Positions 1 through 6,919 of a DNA stretch of 10,654 nt are shown in pieces. The notes below the pieces were generated by a model. The model saw only the letters and a program-made list of their open reading frames with translations, was not told the DNA's origin and ran no database searches. The stretch is from JBNJEM01 sp051745935 (GTDB taxonomy: Bacteria > Planctomycetota > Planctomycetia > Pirellulales > Pirellulaceae), in the NCBI GenBank assembly GCA_051745935.1, contig JBNJEM010000237.1:1-10654 (forward strand). Reading direction: 5' to 3'. Position 1 is the stretch's first letter. Each line of letters starts with the position of its first letter. The position numbers were made by a program, and so were the translations under genes.

Positions 1-47
1 CCCGTTTGTTTTTTGGCTTCCGGGCATATCCGTGGTCCGCGAGGTCT

Positions 48-76
48 TTGACCGGTTATCGCCGGGACCCTACGAA
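48..76 (+). promoter_or_regulatory. Possible sigma-70-type promoter for folD
   Basis: TTGACC (48-53) is followed after exactly 17 bp by TACGAA (71-76). This would start transcription near position 83 and give a short leader carrying the GGAGG ribosome-binding site of folD. The -35 half is good (five of six to consensus) but the -10 half is weak (three of six). It is an inference from spacing and position only. Transcription from an upstream gene outside the window is equally possible. Confidence 0.3.
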
Positions 77-103
77 CATTACGACGGAAGTGGAGGAGAA
101 CTC

Positions 104-988
104 GTGGCGGCACAGGTACTTGACGGTAAGGGAATGGCCAAAACGATCAGATCCGAATTGGCGGAGGAGGTGGCCACGTTCACGTCCGAGACCGGGGTCG
201 TGCCCTGTCTTGCGGCGATACTCGTGGGCGGGGATGACGCCAGCCAGATCTATGTGCGAAACAAGCGTCGGAGTTGTGAACGCGCGGGGATGGCGAGCCG
301 GTTGCACCAGCTGCCCGCCGAAACCGGCGAAGCGGAGCTGCTGGACTTGATCGACCAGTTGAATCACGTTCCCGAGGTTCATGGGCTGTTGGTTCAACTG
401 CCGTTACCATCTTCCATTGACACGGCACGGGTTTTGGACGCGATCACGCCCTTGAAGGACGTGGATGCCTTCCATCCCGAGAATGTGGGCCGTATCGTGC
501 AAGGCCGCCCTCGTTTTCTGCCGTGCACGCCGCATGGCATCCAGGTGATTCTGCACCGGTCAAACATTGAAACGCGTGGCAAACACGTGGTCATTGTGGG
601 CCGTAGCGAGATTGTCGGGAAGCCGCTGGCCATCATGTTGATGCAGCGCGACTCGCCGTTGGGGGCATCAGCCGCCAACGCCACCGTGACGGTTTGCCAC
701 AGCCGCACCGCGAACCTCGCAAAGATCACCCGGGAAGCGGACATTTTGGTCGCGGCCATCGGCGCCGCGCGTTTCATCGGAACCGGCATGGTCCGTCCGG
801 GAGCGACGGTCATCGACGTGGGCATCAACCGAACGGAAAGCGGGCTGGTGGGCGATGTGGATTTCGAGGCGGTCAGCGAGGTGGCGTCGCACATCACGCC
901 GGTCCCCGGCGGGGTTGGTCCCATGACGATCGCCATGCTCCTGAAAAACACACTGGAAGCGGCTCGGAGCGCCCGACCCAGCGCCTGA
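104..988 (+). CDS. folD: FolD: methylenetetrahydrofolate dehydrogenase / methenyltetrahydrofolate cyclohydrolase
   Basis: Cytosolic bifunctional enzyme of one-carbon metabolism. It oxidises 5,10-methylene-THF to methenyl-THF with NADP and hydrolyses that to 10-formyl-THF for purine and fMet synthesis. With the start used here the protein has 294 residues, normal for the family (E. coli about 288). The catalytic Tyr50-x-x-x-Lys54 lies in SQIYVRNK, QLPLP is at 98-102, Asp121 is in the KDVDAF motif, PCTP at 140-143, the dinucleotide-binding GRSEIVGKP at 166-174, and the C-terminal PVPGGVGPMT at 266-275. I chose the GTG at 104 because GGAGGAGA lies just upstream at good spacing and MAAQVLDGK matches the usual N-terminus. 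An upstream GTG at 32 would add 24 unlikely residues, although that frame stays open to the window edge. One oddity is Ala instead of the usual Gly after DVD. Identification is secure. Confidence 0.97.
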   Translation: MAAQVLDGKGMAKTIRSELAEEVATFTSETGVVPCLAAILVGGDDASQIYVRNKRRSCERAGMASRLHQLPAETGEAELLDLIDQLNHVPEVHGLLVQLPLPSSIDTARVLDAITPLKDVDAFHPENVGRIVQGRPRFLPCTPHGIQVILHRSNIETRGKHVVIVGRSEIVGKPLAIMLMQRDSPLGASAANATVTVCHSRTANLAKITREADILVAAIGAARFIGTGMVRPGATVIDVGINRTESGLVGDVDFEAVSEVASHITPVPGGVGPMTIAMLLKNTLEAARSARPSA

Positions 989-996
989 GCCCATAG

Positions 997-1022
997 CCGT
1001 CACGCGGCGTGAAGCGTGACGG
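997..1022. terminator. Hairpin between convergent folD and MaoC genes
   Basis: A perfect 9-bp inverted repeat, CCGTCACGC (997-1005) and GCGTGACGG (1014-1022), has an 8-nt loop. It starts 8 nt after the folD stop and lies 45 nt before the stop of the convergent MaoC gene. Neither side has a U-tract, so it is not a canonical intrinsic terminator. Its position suggests a shared transcript-end or 3'-protecting hairpin. Confidence 0.5.
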
Positions 1023-1066
1023 GGCGCGACAGATCCACAGCATGCTGACGCATGGATCCGGCGTGC

Positions 1067-1588
1067 TCAGCTCTCGCCAGGCTCTTGAGCCGTGTCGGTG
1101 GTTGAGTTGGATTCAGCGGACGGCTCCGATTTCCGCCGCTTTCGTTTCACGTTCTTCACGAGTACCAGCGTTTCCAGTACGCCCGATTGAAGCGCCTCGC
1201 CTGTTTGATTGACCAGGCGGCGGTGCCACGTGACGCGACCGGCGCGCCGACCTTCCGGCTGCTTGTCGGTTACTTCCGTTTCCGCGTAAACGGTGTCCCC
1301 GATGTAGATCGGCTTGTGGAATTCCCAGTTTTGAATTCTGATAAACGCCGCCGTTTTCATGCACGGGGACTGGCTGGATAGACCAGCGAGCAACGACAAT
1401 CCTAGCAGACCATGAGCGATTGGCTTGCCGAAGGGGGCATGCCGCGCGTATTCATGATCCACGTGCAAAGGGTCATAATCGCCCGTTACGCCCGCGAAAT
1501 TGACCACGTCCGTCTCGGTGATCGTGCGGCCCAAGCTGCGCCACTGGTCGCCAACCGCCACGTCTTCAAAGAACAATTGCTCACTCAT
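1067..1588 (-). CDS. MaoC-like hotdog-fold dehydratase
   Basis: A 173-residue single-domain protein of the MaoC / R-specific enoyl-CoA hydratase group, which adds water to enoyl-CoA or related thioesters. The hydratase signature is GDYDPLH at about 36-42. Asp37 and His42 have the same spacing as the catalytic Asp/His pair of PhaJ-type enzymes. It is followed by a His/Gly-rich segment (PIAHGLLGLSLLAGL, about 56-70) typical of the family, and a second hotdog strand set including YIGDTVYAETEV. The last 25 or so residues are basic and then Ser/Thr/Glu-rich, which looks like a disordered tail. I prefer the ATG at 1588 over a GTG at 1600; neither has a strong ribosome-binding site. Substrate cannot be told from sequence, and no polyketide, PHA or fatty-acid gene lies beside it. 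Confidence 0.88.
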   Translation of the reverse strand: MSEQLFFEDVAVGDQWRSLGRTITETDVVNFAGVTGDYDPLHVDHEYARHAPFGKPIAHGLLGLSLLAGLSSQSPCMKTAAFIRIQNWEFHKPIYIGDTVYAETEVTDKQPEGRRAGRVTWHRRLVNQTGEALQSGVLETLVLVKNVKRKRRKSEPSAESNSTTDTAQEPGES

Positions 1589-1715
1589 ACTATGCGCCAC
1601 TGATTGATTGATTGAACCGAACTCGTGTGCGACGTCCGCGCGGAAACCACCGTCGCGGAAATGACATATACCCCGTTTACTCGCGGGTTCTTATTTGAAG
1701 CGGATACCCGGCCAA

Positions 1716-2525
1716 CTATGGTCGCTCTGATTGGCGCTGTCGCACCGCTTCGTAGCAAAGTACGGCCGCGGTAGCCGAAACATTCAAGCTGTCGACGATG
1801 CCCAACATGGGGAGCGCGACCGCCGTGATCTCTTTTCCCGTCCAGATATCGGTCAGTCCTTCCGCTTCGCTGCCCACCACCAAGGCTGATTTACCCCGAT
1901 AGTCAACGCTGGCGTAGTGCGTGGCCGCCTCAATCCGGCTGGCGAAAACCGCAAACTGCTCCTTTCGCAGCCATTGGACGGCGGCGGGTGACCGGGCAGC
2001 GCAAACCGGGAGGTGGAAGATGGCGCCCAAGCTCGCTCGTATCGCATTGGGATTGTAAAGGTCGGTTCCCGCCTCGGTGATGATGACGGCGTCGATCCCG
2101 GCGGCATCGGCCGTGCGAAGGATCGCTCCGACGTTTCCCGGTTTCTCCACGCCCTCAAGGACGCAAATGAGCGAGTTGCGGGGCAATCGCAGCTTTTCAA
2201 GGCTCAAACGCGGCTCGGCCGCTACCAATACGATGCCGTCGGTTCGATCCCCGAAGGCGATTTTGCGAAAGACGTTATCCGTTACCACGGCGGCTTCGAT
2301 TTCATGTGGAGCCAGCATGGCCGTAATGGTTTGGATGCTTGTATCATGCACGTGTTCATCGCTCACGAACACCTCCAAGGGACGCACCCCGGCGCACAGA
2401 GCCCGATGGACTTCGCGGCAACCATCCACAATGATTCGGCCTTGCCGCTGGCGTCCCCGCCGGTCTCGCAAGCGAACGGCTTTTTTGATCCGGTCATTCC
2501 GGGCGCTGCGAATGTAAGCTGCCAT
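1716..2525 (-). CDS. SpoU/TrmH-family RNA 2'-O-ribose methyltransferase
   Basis: A SAM-dependent methyltransferase of the SPOUT (trefoil-knot) superfamily that methylates a ribose 2'-OH in rRNA or tRNA. Residues 1-110 form a substrate-binding part (RNDRIKKAVRLRDRRGRQRQGRI, the usual opening of this family). The catalytic part has motif 1 at about 123-140 (LEGVEKPGNVGAILRTAD, with the conserved Asn and Arg), motif 2 at about 215-224 (LVVGSEAEGL) and motif 3 at about 238-250 (LPMLGIVDSLNVS). With the ATG at 2525 the protein has 269 residues and begins where homologues usually do. An ATG at 2585 has a better ribosome-binding site (GAAAGG) and would add 20 residues, so the start is uncertain. The exact RNA target (RlmB-, TsnR- or TrmH-like) cannot be assigned. 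Confidence 0.92.
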   Translation of the reverse strand: MAAYIRSARNDRIKKAVRLRDRRGRQRQGRIIVDGCREVHRALCAGVRPLEVFVSDEHVHDTSIQTITAMLAPHEIEAAVVTDNVFRKIAFGDRTDGIVLVAAEPRLSLEKLRLPRNSLICVLEGVEKPGNVGAILRTADAAGIDAVIITEAGTDLYNPNAIRASLGAIFHLPVCAARSPAAVQWLRKEQFAVFASRIEAATHYASVDYRGKSALVVGSEAEGLTDIWTGKEITAVALPMLGIVDSLNVSATAAVLCYEAVRQRQSERP

Positions 2526-2591
2526 TGGGGCCCCCAAAACGTGTCCCAACACGTGGCGCGACGGCCTCGAAGGATCCTCGTGCATTCAACC

Positions 2592-2687
2592 TTTCAGGCG
2601 GTCGGATTCGTCCCGACGGAACGTTGCCCGACGCAGGCCGTCCTCCCGTTGGTCGGACTCGCGGCGGACAAACTCTCATCCGCGACC
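2592..2687. repeat. Interspersed intergenic repeat, copy 1
   Basis: This 96-bp segment matches 3813-3906 in the same orientation at about 83 positions, with two single-base gaps near the right end. The core CCGTCCTCCCGTTGGTCGGACT is identical in both. Read on the minus strand it ends 7 nt before the upstream candidate start (2585) of the RNA methyltransferase, so it would form most of that gene's leader. The minus-strand RNA can pair GGTC with GACC around a GCGGA/TCCGC stem. One reading frame of copy 2 is open across the repeat, but two extra bases here break that frame, so shared coding is unlikely. Confidence 0.75.
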
Positions 2688-2696
2688 AGTAAAATT

Positions 2697-2709
2697 GGGC
2701 CGCTGGCCC
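2697..2709 (-). terminator. Small hairpin with A/U-rich tail (possible terminator)
   Basis: GGGCC, loop GCT, GGCCC form a compact 5-bp hairpin. On the minus strand it is followed by AATTTTAC. It lies between the class I methyltransferase and the repeat that precedes the RNA methyltransferase. It may act as a second, weaker stop after the hairpin at 2785-2803. Confidence 0.35.
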
Positions 2710-2784
2710 CATTTCGGCACGGACGCTACGTGTACGGCCCCATGGCGATACTTCCCCGCCAGGCCCCTAAAAAGCCCAGAAATG

Positions 2785-2803
2785 CCCCAGGCTTGTCCTG
2801 GGG
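2785..2803 (-). terminator. Probable terminator of the class I methyltransferase gene
   Basis: A perfect 7-bp stem, CCCCAGG and CCTGGGG, has a 5-nt loop. On the minus strand it starts 33 nt after the methyltransferase stop codon. It is followed by CATTTCT and, a little further on, by TTTTT. The T-tract is interrupted, so termination efficiency is uncertain, but stem and position fit an intrinsic terminator. Confidence 0.55.
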
Positions 2804-2835
2804 ATGGTTGCGTTCGTTGTTAAAGCCAAGTATTC

Positions 2836-3693
2836 CTAAGGGCCTGGACGCCACCGGGCCACCACCCCACTGTCCAATCGCTGACCGGTCCGGGTCTCGA
2901 GAACCAGGTGCTTGGCGAGCACGTTCGCGGGAGACGTTTCAAAGGCGGCATTGGCCAACCGCCGCGTCAGTTCGGCCGGTCCGATACCGGGCGTGTGGCA
3001 AGTCAGCAGCATGAACGCTGGACGGGAACGCATGAGTAATCGGATCGCGTGGAGAAGGTCACCGACGTGCTGATCGAATTTCCACGATTCCGACTTCGGA
3101 CCATGTCCGTACGTCGGCGGATCGAGAATGACGGCATCGTACTCCGCCCCTCTCCTTACCTCCCGTTTCGCGAATTTTCGGGCATCTTCGGTGATCCAGC
3201 GAATCGGCGCGGTTTCCAATCCCGTCAGGCGGGCGTTGTGTCGAGCCCAGTTGACGGCCGCGCGGGCGGCATCCACATGGACGACCTGAGCCCCGGCCGC
3301 CGCCGCCGCCAGGGTGCTTCCCCCCGAATAGGCAAACAGGTTCAGGATCTTCAAGCGGCGTTTGGCACTGCTTATCTGCTTGGCCATCCAATCCCAATTC
3401 TCCGCCTGTTCGGGGTACACGCCGATAGCGCCGGAATCCGTGCATTTGAGTTCAAATACGATCGTTCCATGCTTGATCCGCCACGCGGGGACCATGTCCG
3501 GGTGGTGTGACCACGTTCCTTGCCCGGGCCCCGTGCGCGCGAAACGGGCGTCCGCGTCTCGCCACGCTTCGGGCCGCTGGCGAGCGTTTCCGGTGGCGCC
3601 CGGCGCGGGACGGTCCAGGATATACCGGCCAAATCGCTCCAACTTTCGCCCCGCTCCTACATCCAAGAGTTCGTATTGATCGGTGGAAAACAT
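2836..3693 (-). CDS. Class I SAM-dependent methyltransferase (RlmI/RlmK-like)
   Basis: A Rossmann-fold methyltransferase resembling the COG1092 group, which methylates bases in 23S rRNA. With the ATG at 3693 it has 285 residues. The N-terminal part starts with DQYELLDVGAGRKLERFGRYILDRP (about 5-29), the usual opening of these proteins. FELKCTDSGAIGVYPEQAENWDWM follows at about 80-103. SAM-binding motif I is at about 115-135 (KILNLFAYSGGSTLAAAA), the acidic end of strand 2 is HVDAAR (139-144), and the catalytic motif IV is DPPTYGHG (191-198). Upstream in-frame starts at 3771 and 3756 would add up to 26 residues. There is no strong ribosome-binding site at any of them, so the start is tentative. 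The neighbouring gene is also an RNA methyltransferase, which is suggestive but proves no shared role. Confidence 0.87.
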   Translation of the reverse strand: MFSTDQYELLDVGAGRKLERFGRYILDRPAPGATGNARQRPEAWRDADARFARTGPGQGTWSHHPDMVPAWRIKHGTIVFELKCTDSGAIGVYPEQAENWDWMAKQISSAKRRLKILNLFAYSGGSTLAAAAAGAQVVHVDAARAAVNWARHNARLTGLETAPIRWITEDARKFAKREVRRGAEYDAVILDPPTYGHGPKSESWKFDQHVGDLLHAIRLLMRSRPAFMLLTCHTPGIGPAELTRRLANAAFETSPANVLAKHLVLETRTGQRLDSGVVARWRPGP

Positions 3694-3812
3694 GCCAGCG
3701 TACTTCAACCGGGCCGACCAGAACGCGCGATGTCCACAGACATCGATTTGCCCCATCGACACGCACTTCATTCACTTGGAGGAGCCGTTGATTCTCTCGC
3801 CGTGATGGTATA

Positions 3813-3906
3813 TTTCAGGCGGTCGAATGCGTCCGGGTGGAACGCTGCCCGACGCAAGCCGTCCTCCCGTTGGTCGGACTGGCGGCGCACGAAGTCATCC
3901 GCGACC
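3813..3906. repeat. Interspersed intergenic repeat, copy 2
   Basis: A 94-bp segment about 86% identical to 2592-2687, same orientation. It lies in the spacer between the glycosyltransferase stop (3959) and the class I methyltransferase start (3693 or 3771). On the minus strand one frame is open across it, opening VADDFVRRQSDQRED and closing AFDRLK, but it lies inside a 64-codon frame without domain character. As in copy 1, the minus-strand RNA can pair GGTC with GACC around a GCGG/CCGC stem. Confidence 0.75.
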
Positions 3907-3958
3907 GGTATAACATACGTGGGCGTGCTCGGGAAGTTCGGCTGGGGGGGCAGTGCGG

Positions 3959-5017
3959 TCATGCCGCGTCAGCCTCCCAACCCGCCCGCGCTCCGGATCG
4001 ACGCAATAGCTTCTCACACGCTTCACACACCGACTCCACCTGGATCCGGCGCATGGCGGAGTCATCCAAGCGGCGCCGGCGGCGGTTGCGAATTGGAGCC
4101 GCATCACTTTGGATTATCGCATGTCGCGAACCGTACGGCCCCGACCGCTCGGCCCGCGTGGGACCATACAACCCCAAGCAAGGCGTCCCCATGGCCGCCG
4201 CCAGATGAAGCGGTCCCGTGTCCGCGCCGAGCACCAAACTCGCGTGTCGTTGAAGGAGCGCGAGTTCGCGCAGTGAAGTGCTTGGCCCCAGAATCGCATG
4301 CCCTCCGGACTTGGCGACGACTTGTTTCGCGATGTCCGCTTCCTGGCGATCCGCCCAGGTCACGACACTGGTCAAACCGTGCTGCTCCCCCAAATGGCGA
4401 GCGACACGGCCAAAGCGGTCCGCCGGCCAGCGCTTGCCAGGCCAACTGGCCCCGCAACCGATGACCGCGTAGCCCTCGGACAGATGGGCTTGCCTCGCGT
4501 AGCGTACAATTCGTGGCTCCAGGCTACTCCACGCCGGCACCTCAAAACGAACCGTTGGCTCTTGAATGCCCAAAGGAGCCAGCAGCTTTAACGTGGCGTC
4601 GACCAGGTGCGCCGGTTCCGCCTCCACCCGTTCATTGTTCAGCCAGGTAGCCAATTCACGGCCTCGAGGGGCGGCGAACCCAATCCGACGCGGCGCGCCA
4701 CTGAGCCAGCCCAAGAGACTGCTCTTGGTCAAGCTTTGTGGATCCAATACGTAGTCAAATCGTTTCGCCCTCAGGTCTCCCCGCAGCTTGCCAACGCGCG
4801 CATATGATTTGAACCATCCTTTCGGAACCACAATGAACTCGTCCACCGCGCGGTGCTCGGTAATGAGTTTCGCGGCCAACGGTTCCACGATCCAAACCAC
4901 GAACGCCTCGGGGTAATGGTCGCGCACGGCGCAGGCCAGAGGCAATGTCAAAATGCAATCCCCCAGGGCACTCAGCCGGGTGATCAAGATCCGCGGTTTC
5001 TTATCGTCATGATTCAT
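3959..5017 (-). CDS. Glycosyltransferase family 9 protein (heptosyltransferase-like)
   Basis: A 352-residue GT-B-fold enzyme of the WaaC/WaaF/WaaQ group. Classical members transfer heptose from an ADP-sugar to the LPS core on the cytoplasmic face of the inner membrane. The N-terminal nucleotide is RILITRLSALGDCILTLPL (about 9-27), where Asp20 aligns with the catalytic Asp of WaaC. The C-terminal domain has YAVIGCGASWPGKRWPADRF and the sugar-nucleotide-binding GADTGPLHLAAAMGTPCLGLYGPT (about 264-287). I start at the ATG at 5017 because the family begins just before this motif and AAAGG lies 9 nt upstream. This overlaps the preceding lipoprotein gene by 11 bp, implying co-transcription and perhaps coupled translation. 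Which sugar it transfers cannot be told. Confidence 0.93.
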   Translation of the reverse strand: MNHDDKKPRILITRLSALGDCILTLPLACAVRDHYPEAFVVWIVEPLAAKLITEHRAVDEFIVVPKGWFKSYARVGKLRGDLRAKRFDYVLDPQSLTKSSLLGWLSGAPRRIGFAAPRGRELATWLNNERVEAEPAHLVDATLKLLAPLGIQEPTVRFEVPAWSSLEPRIVRYARQAHLSEGYAVIGCGASWPGKRWPADRFGRVARHLGEQHGLTSVVTWADRQEADIAKQVVAKSGGHAILGPSTSLRELALLQRHASLVLGADTGPLHLAAAMGTPCLGLYGPTRAERSGPYGSRHAIIQSDAAPIRNRRRRRLDDSAMRRIQVESVCEACEKLLRRSGARAGWEADAA

Positions 5018-5828
5018 CGGATTGCCTTTCGGAGTCCGCCTTGTCTTCCGACGACTCGGGGGTCTCGGCCTGCTCCCCATGCCCAGCTTGTTGCACCGAA
5101 TCCGCGGATTCAATGAAACTCAGGTCGCGGCCGTACGATTCCAGCCGGTCAAGGGCCTCGTCGTCCGAAGCAGGCGCCAAAAACGGTATGCCCAATTCCT
5201 GCCCGGCAAAATGGGGTTTTTCGTGAATCGTCCCGCTCTGAAACGGTCCCGCGCCAAAGATCCATGTGTCCTTGGCGACGCTGCGAGCTTGCGCCAAACC
5301 GGATTGCCAAACCGCCTTGCGAGTTTCCCGATGGTACGCGAATACGGCTATTTTGGACGCCCCCATCTCATCCTCTTTCTTCGCAATCGATATTTCGGGA
5401 ATGGCTGGTATGGGGGGCGCGTTGGGCACCAGCGACGCCGCGGAGCTCAATCCGTTACTCGCCGGAATCCCGTAGGTGACGTTGTGAGCATCCGTCCCTA
5501 ATGCCCCAATGCGCACTTCCGCAATATAGTCGGCTTTGTCGCGATCCTCCTGCAAGTTGCAGTTCGCCGCCAGCATCTGCTGGCGGAGCGAACTGATGAC
5601 GTAGTTGGCGTTGAGAAAACCACCGCCTTTGACCGATTTGATGTATTGCGTGTCCAGATAAATGCTGCGCCCCGCCAGCGGCCGGAAATCTATGCCCGCA
5701 ACCGCTCGATCGACAGCGTCCGACATGAGCAATTGCTCCGTTGCCGAGCGGCTCTTGGTTTGGCCACAGCCACAGAGCAACCCGGTCAACAGCAAGGCCA
5801 GATACTGAATGATGGTGATCCGAAACAT
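5007..5828 (-). CDS. Lipoprotein of unknown function (DUF6655-like)
   Basis: A predicted lipoprotein of 273 residues. Residues 1-21 form a lipoprotein signal peptide: MFRI, a hydrophobic stretch IIQYLALLLTGLL, and lipobox LCGC with Cys21 as the probable lipidated residue. The mature part has mixed alpha/beta character (IYLDTQYIKSVKGGGFLNANYVISSLRQQM; DYIAEVRIGALG; SKIAVFAYHRETRKAVWQSGLAQ). It ends in a long acidic/Ser-rich tail from about residue 225. From memory this resembles a planctomycete family annotated DUF6655; I could not check this. The ATG at 5828 is chosen over a TTG at 5837 because it gives the better signal peptide. The 3' end overlaps the glycosyltransferase start by 11 bp, so a cell-envelope role is plausible but inferred. 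Confidence 0.82.
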   Translation of the reverse strand: MFRITIIQYLALLLTGLLCGCGQTKSRSATEQLLMSDAVDRAVAGIDFRPLAGRSIYLDTQYIKSVKGGGFLNANYVISSLRQQMLAANCNLQEDRDKADYIAEVRIGALGTDAHNVTYGIPASNGLSSAASLVPNAPPIPAIPEISIAKKEDEMGASKIAVFAYHRETRKAVWQSGLAQARSVAKDTWIFGAGPFQSGTIHEKPHFAGQELGIPFLAPASDDEALDRLESYGRDLSFIESADSVQQAGHGEQAETPESSEDKADSERQSDES

Positions 5829-6588
5829 GTCTTTCAAACGATTCTTGCTTCGTGTGATGGCTTGATACTCGCCGTGGATGTGGCGGCGATCGGCAACGCC
5901 CCTCGCAACCCCTCAACAGAGACTAGGAACCTCTAACCAATCCACGCAGGTGTGCGGTAGTCCAGGGGGTTTGGAAGCGAGCGCTCAGTTTTGTTACAGC
6001 CTGTAAACAGCTTCACCAATTCTCTCGGCGTACAGGTGTCGCTCACCGCGCGACCATCGCCTTGTCTCGGGAATTCATCACAAATGCTACACAACAACGA
6101 AATACTTGCCGCGTGGGGTTTGGAGCCCGAATCACTCGGCCGGACCTCCCCGAGCCATCGGGACATCAAAGTGCGCCCGGTGCCTCCTTTCAAGGTTTGC
6201 GGCGGGGAAGCATATCAAAAATCGCCGCTTGGAAGAACCGGAATTTGGCCGCTCCTCGCGGCTAAATACTGCCAAACTCAATACGGCCGATTTAGTGAGA
6301 ATGGGCGGCCTGGGAAGCTGCGCGGCTCTCGCGCGAGTTCAACCGCCCTGATCGTGCCCATTTCGCCCGCGCAATCATGGGCTCCGGAGGCCGAAAGCCC
6401 TCTCGGGCACTGCTAGCATGTCCCCGCATGCAATTCAAAACCCCTCTAAGAGATGTGGATTTGAGGGGCGTGGTAGGATTCCCCGGCAACCAAGGTCCGG
6501 CTGGAAAGACTGGCGTCCAGTGCTGCCAAACGGCTAAAGCGGTACGAAAAACCGAAAGTGGAGCCCCCGCTTCAGAGTGGTTCAGGCT
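5829..6588. other. Intergenic region without a convincing gene
   Basis: No open frame here shows a domain, good codon pattern or usable ribosome-binding site. It holds several small symmetric sequences. A dyad TTACAG-C-CTGTAA lies at 5994-6006. GCGGCG/CGCCGC lies at 6199-6228, GCCGC-TCCTC-GCGGC at 6248-6262 and a 10-bp palindrome CTCGCGCGAG at 6328-6337, the last inside a wider GGGCGG/CCGCCC pair (6303-6348). A GCCC-GAGA-GGGC hairpin forms on the minus strand near 6398-6409. Part of this must be the promoter region of the lipoprotein-glycosyltransferase operon, but I cannot pick out a credible -35/-10 pair. Confidence 0.5.
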
Positions 6589-6622
6589 GTATGATTTTGA
6601 AACACTTGTAGCGAAATCATAC
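6589..6622. repeat. 9-bp perfect inverted repeat beside the strong terminator
   Basis: GTATGATTT (6589-6597) and AAATCATAC (6614-6622) are perfect complements around a 16-nt spacer. The repeat lies immediately beyond the U-tract of the terminator at 6627-6682. It has no adjacent T-run of its own in either direction. It may be an operator or simply a second hairpin after the transcript end. Confidence 0.5.
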
Positions 6623-6626
6623 GCGC

Positions 6627-6682
6627 AAAAAAAAGCAGACGCGATAGGAATCGCAAGCCGATTGGACTCCTATCGCGTCTGC
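6627..6682 (-). terminator. Very strong intrinsic terminator, minus strand
   Basis: The arms GCAGACGCGATAGGA (6635-6649) and TCCTATCGCGTCTGC (6668-6682) form a perfect 15-bp stem. The 18-nt loop contains a further small ATCG/CGAT pairing. On the minus strand the stem is followed directly by eight T (complement of 6627-6634). There is no T-run on the other side, so it works only for minus-strand transcription. No protein gene ends here, which is the main reason to propose an RNA gene upstream. Confidence 0.9.
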
Positions 6683-6892
6683 GGGGGTGCACGGAAAGCG
6701 GTTCCGACAACCTCTCGGTTGCCCCTTCTCGTGTGTTCCGTTTCCTCTCCAGCTCTTTTTACCCGGAAAACCGCGGGCGACGCGTTGAAGCCCGCCCAAA
6801 AACCGCCGTGCTCGGTTGCCTCTTCAGTCAAAGCAGAACAAAAAAGCCTCTTCTCTGTTCCGACCTCGTGGGACACGGAAACACATGCCACC
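6627..6892 (-). ncRNA. Candidate sigma-54-dependent structured small RNA
   Basis: This segment is bounded by a near-perfect sigma-54 promoter (predicted start about 6892, with G) and a strong intrinsic terminator, giving an RNA of about 266 nt. In 5' to 3' order on the minus strand it can form: TGTT(T)CCG with CGGAACA, competing with a 10-bp stem GAACAGAGAA/UUUUUUGUUC (6836-6860, loop GAGGC); GCGGGC/GCCCGC; an arm GGAAACGG/CCG(C)UUUCC enclosing CAACC-GAGA-GGUUG, a GNRA-capped hairpin; then the terminator. The sequence GGCAACCGAG occurs twice. The only long frame (GTG at 6891, 73 codons) ends inside the terminator stem and has no protein-like character. I do not recognise it as 6S, tmRNA, RNase P or SRP RNA. 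Promoter and terminator are direct observations; expression and folding are inference. Confidence 0.6.
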
Positions 6893-6902
6893 TTGCACTA
6901 GG

Positions 6903-6919
6903 TGCAACTGGCGTGCCAA
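6903..6919 (-). promoter_or_regulatory. Sigma-54 (RpoN) promoter
   Basis: The minus strand reads TTGGCACG-CCAG-TTGCA, matching the sigma-54 consensus YTGGCACG-N4-TTGCW at every defined position. The invariant GG (-24) and GC (-12) are separated by exactly 10 nt, and the start would be near 6892. The -12 region also forms a dyad, TTGCAC-TAG-GTGCAA (6893-6907), reaching to -1. Such promoters need an AAA+ enhancer-binding activator; see the inverted repeat at 7043-7071. Confidence 0.72.

Noticed and set aside
2013..3014. 333-codon plus-strand open frame
   Set aside because: It is antisense to the SpoU-family methyltransferase and continues over the intergenic repeat; no domain character, low-complexity Arg/Pro/Ser composition.
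3520..4464. 314-codon plus-strand open frame
   Set aside because: Antisense to the class I methyltransferase and glycosyltransferase genes, which are clearly coding on the minus strand.
6635..6643. GCAGACGCG shared between the terminator stem and the tRNA-Leu D-arm region, considered as an att core
   Set aside because: A 9-base match is expected by chance at this search size, and the similarity does not extend.
6670..6891. 73-codon minus-strand frame beginning with GTG at the predicted sigma-54 start
   Set aside because: Its stop lies inside the terminator stem and the peptide has no family resemblance. A leaderless small protein cannot be strictly excluded, but a structured RNA is the simpler reading.
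6377..6901. 174-codon plus-strand open frame
   Set aside because: It reads through a 15-bp perfect hairpin and the candidate RNA in antisense; no recognisable protein features.
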